64,000 nucleotides of DNA from Tillus elongatus (taxonomy: Eukaryota; Arthropoda; Insecta; Coleoptera; Cleridae): contig OZ023264.1 in the NCBI GenBank assembly GCA_964006375.1, positions 13,650,225-13,714,224 of the forward strand, given 5' to 3'. Position numbers and translations under genes: made by a program. The first letter of the stretch is position 1. Each line of letters begins with the position of its first letter. Positions 62,205 to 64,000 of the stretch are shown here, in pieces. A model generated the notes under the pieces. The model saw only the letters and a program-made list of their open reading frames with translations. It was not told where the DNA came from and made no database searches.

Positions 62205-62613
62205 GTAAATTTGCAGATTAACTCCCGAACGCTTTTCAACAAATTGTTTTCAGGAACATTACTAGGACCTCACCTGGATGCACAAACCACAAGAAAATGT
62301 TCTTGTTCACACCCCCCAAGGAAGTTATGGAACTGGGAGTGAATAGGGGTGCTGTGCGGGGTAGGCAGGGTTTAAGGGGGATATAGCTTCAAGATGTGAA
62401 AAAGACAGCTTTCAAGCCCGCTTTATGCAACTTTTCTGCTCATATTTCCTATTTACTACCTACCGCGCCCAGCACCCCTACTCACTCCTGGTCCCGTAAC
62501 TTCCTTGGGGGGTGTGAACAAGAAATTTTTCTTGCGGTTTGTGGGTCGGGGGGGTCTAGGCAGGTTTCTGAAAACAGTTTTTTTTTAACGTTCGGGAGCT
62601 AAACTGCAAATTT
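62205..62613. mobile_element. Fold-back (MITE-like) element with inverted repeats of about 150 bp
   Basis: The left arm GGTAAATTTGCAGATTAACT runs through AACCACAAGAAAATGTTC and ACACCCCCCAAGGAAGTTAT. The right arm has AACTTCCTTGGGGGGTGTGA, GGGAGCTAAACTGCAAATTT and ACC. It interrupts a B unit between GAAAAATCG and GAAAATTCG, a likely 8-9 bp target duplication. No gene inside. Confidence 0.8.
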
Positions 62614-62743
62614 ACCGAAAATTCGCTACCAAAACGCACTTACTACGTCCAGTTTTTTTCTTACAAACGCATCATATTTCGCTAAAAAAATTCAAAAATG
62701 CATTAACGAATTTGTTCTACGAAAATTAGCTAAAAAAATTATA

Positions 62744-62890
62744 CACCCCTACTCACTCCTGGTCCCGTAACTTCCTTGGGGGGGTGTGAACAATAAATTT
62801 TTCTTGGGTTTTGTGGATCCAGGGGGGCCTAGGCAGGTTTCTGAAAACAGTTTTTTGAATAGCGTTCGGGAGCTAATCTGCAAATTTACC
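62744..62890 (+). repeat. Partial second copy of the fold-back arm
   Basis: ACCCCTACTCACTCCTGGTC to AGCTAATCTGCAAATTTACC repeats the right arm of 62205-62613, followed again by GAAAATTCGCTACCAAAACG. A block of about 280 bp was duplicated. Confidence 0.82.
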
Positions 62891-63084
62891 GAAAATTCGC
62901 TACCAAAACGTAGTTACTGCGTCCAGATTTTTTTCTTATAAACGCATCATATTTCGATAAAAAATGCAAAAGTGCATTAACAAATTTGTTCTACGAAAAT
63001 TAGCTAAAAAAAATTATAGACCTTTAAACCATAAACTTTACTAAACCTACAAATAAATATCCAAAAAAGCATCAACTTAACTAA

Positions 63085-63494
63085 ACTGACAGCCAAAGCA
63101 TCAGAGAAAGGGTCTATTTGAAATGAATATTCTGTAAATATTTTTAGTAAAATGAAGGGTAATGATGGTTGAATCTGAAACTTAAGAGTTTGCAGAACAC
63201 TTCTTGCAACATTTTCTTTTCACAATCGGTATTTGTTTCAGATTCTTTGCCTAAACATTGCCACTTTTGACGTTTAAAATTGCGAGTTTGACGTTTTGAG
63301 GAAAACTCCAAAATTTTGTTTCTTTAACCGCCCATAACTTCCTTGTCTTTAAAGCTAGGGACCCAAATTTTGGTACAGAGTTCACGGGAAAACCTGGTCC
63401 GATTTTCCTGGCTAACGAACTCCAAGCCACTTGCAAAAGGAAGGTACTCAACAAATTTTATCAAGATCGGTCCATTATTTTTTGAGTTATCGGT

Positions 63495-63499
<5 letters not shown>
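63085..63499 (+). repeat. Family A left arm
   Basis: GAAGGGTAATGATGGTTGAA, GCCTAAACATTGCCACTTTT, GTCCGATTTTCCTGGCTAAC and TTTTTTGAGTTATCGGTCGG lead into (TA)n. The right arm is replaced by an LTR. Confidence 0.8.

Positions 63500-63561
<62 letters not shown>
63500..63561. repeat. (TA)n microsatellite
   Basis: About 62 bp of (TA)n directly abutting the LTR. Confidence 0.95.
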
Positions 63562-63566
<5 letters not shown>

Positions 63567-63999
63567 CGTTTTCTCCGGGTTCTGGATAAGTGAGACTTTT
63601 AATTTTAACAAAACAACTTTATTTACTCTCTAAATATGGATACAATAAAAGTTCTAGAATGTCTCTCTCACAAAACACTTAATTTATCTGGCGTTACAAT
63701 CACTAATTTGGACAAAAGTCACTAATACACTGAAACTACAGTCGCTACTCTATGACACTTCAAACTAGTTACTGCTTCTTCAAGTCACTTTAACATTCTC
63801 TAACTGAACTGCCTGCGCTGGCTTACTTCCATCTTTATATAGCCGTCGCACCTTCCAGTTTGTTCTCGAGCGTTCTATTCCAGAATGTTCCAGGACCTTC
63901 TTTTGCTAGAAGGTTCTGTGAATACAGATCGGTCCCGTGTGTATACAGGGGGATGTATATACAGGATGATCCAAATGTGGTCATCACTCCTATGTTACA
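63562..63999 (-). mobile_element. LTR of a Gypsy-like retrotransposon
   Basis: The plus strand begins TGTTGCGTTTTCTCCGGGTT and reaches CTATGTTACA at the window edge, so TG...CA ends are present. In minus orientation it has a TATA box (GGCTATATAAAGATGG) near 63845 and AATAAA near 63620, in the order expected for an LTR. It differs from the Gypsy A/B LTRs. Whether it is a solo LTR or the end of an element lying to the right cannot be seen. Confidence 0.7.
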
Positions 64000-64000
64000 C

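Larger units (their letters stand above)
61815..63020 (+). repeat. Family B copies interrupted by a fold-back element
   Basis: B left end CTGGACGCAGCAAGTGCGTT at 61818; a second start at 61990; inner sequence to 62204; right end ACGCACTTACTACGTCCAG at 62634; a further right end ACGTAGTTACTGCGTCCAGA at about 62910. Confidence 0.75.

Overview
The window is eukaryotic nuclear DNA, almost certainly from an insect with a large, AT-rich, transposon-laden genome. The supporting signs are GT-AG introns, a nuclear-receptor gene with insect-like exons, mariner-like elements at TA targets, piggyBac, Penelope-like, Gypsy and non-LTR elements, tRNA-derived SINEs and very many (TA)n tracts. I cannot name the species; a beetle is possible but not shown.

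The only host gene I can support is part of Hnf4, on the + strand. Four exons are visible: 24557-24785 (first zinc finger), 45619-45713 (second finger), 45774-45907 (hinge) and 56689-56844 (start of the ligand-binding domain). Together they encode 201 residues from the ATG at 24568. The gene continues beyond the right edge, and its first exon or promoter was not found. The two large introns (about 20.8 and 10.8 kb) and the last, incomplete one are packed with nested mobile elements. The 60-bp intron between exons two and three is a multiple of three and has no in-frame stop.

Layout. 1-4.5 kb: a long copy of a hairpin/(TA)n repeat family carrying a (CA)n tract of about 1.76 kb. 4.5-6.8 kb: a repeat with a GTCTGT-like core, interrupted by a LINE. 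7.1-11.6 kb: a structure bounded by inverted repeats of about 370 bp; inside it are a Penelope-like palindrome with hammerhead ribozyme motifs and an intact mariner-like element with TIRs of about 450 bp sitting inside a (TA)n tract. 13.9-20.9 kb: a piggyBac remnant and an inverted LINE, tandemly duplicated (about 3.3 kb x 2). 21.3-29.1 kb: two broken Gypsy elements in opposite orientation around Hnf4 exon one. 29.7-31.8 kb: a second intact mariner-like element with 340-bp TIRs. 32.3-36.5 kb: SINEs, a hAT-like MITE and LINE pieces. 37-58 kb: many copies of the hairpin/(TA)n family, a minisatellite and dead transposases. 59-61 kb: a LINE nested inside another LINE. 62-64 kb: a fold-back element and a Gypsy-type LTR.

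Apart from Hnf4, nothing forms a pathway. The rest is a record of nested insertion. Two transposases look intact and could be, or recently have been, active. Three repeat families recur and are named here for convenience: A (arms around (TA)n), B (about 300 bp with ACGCA-loop-TGCGT hairpins at both ends) and C (GTCTGT-core). A and B are often adjacent and may be parts of one non-autonomous element resembling DINE/Helentron-type repeats.
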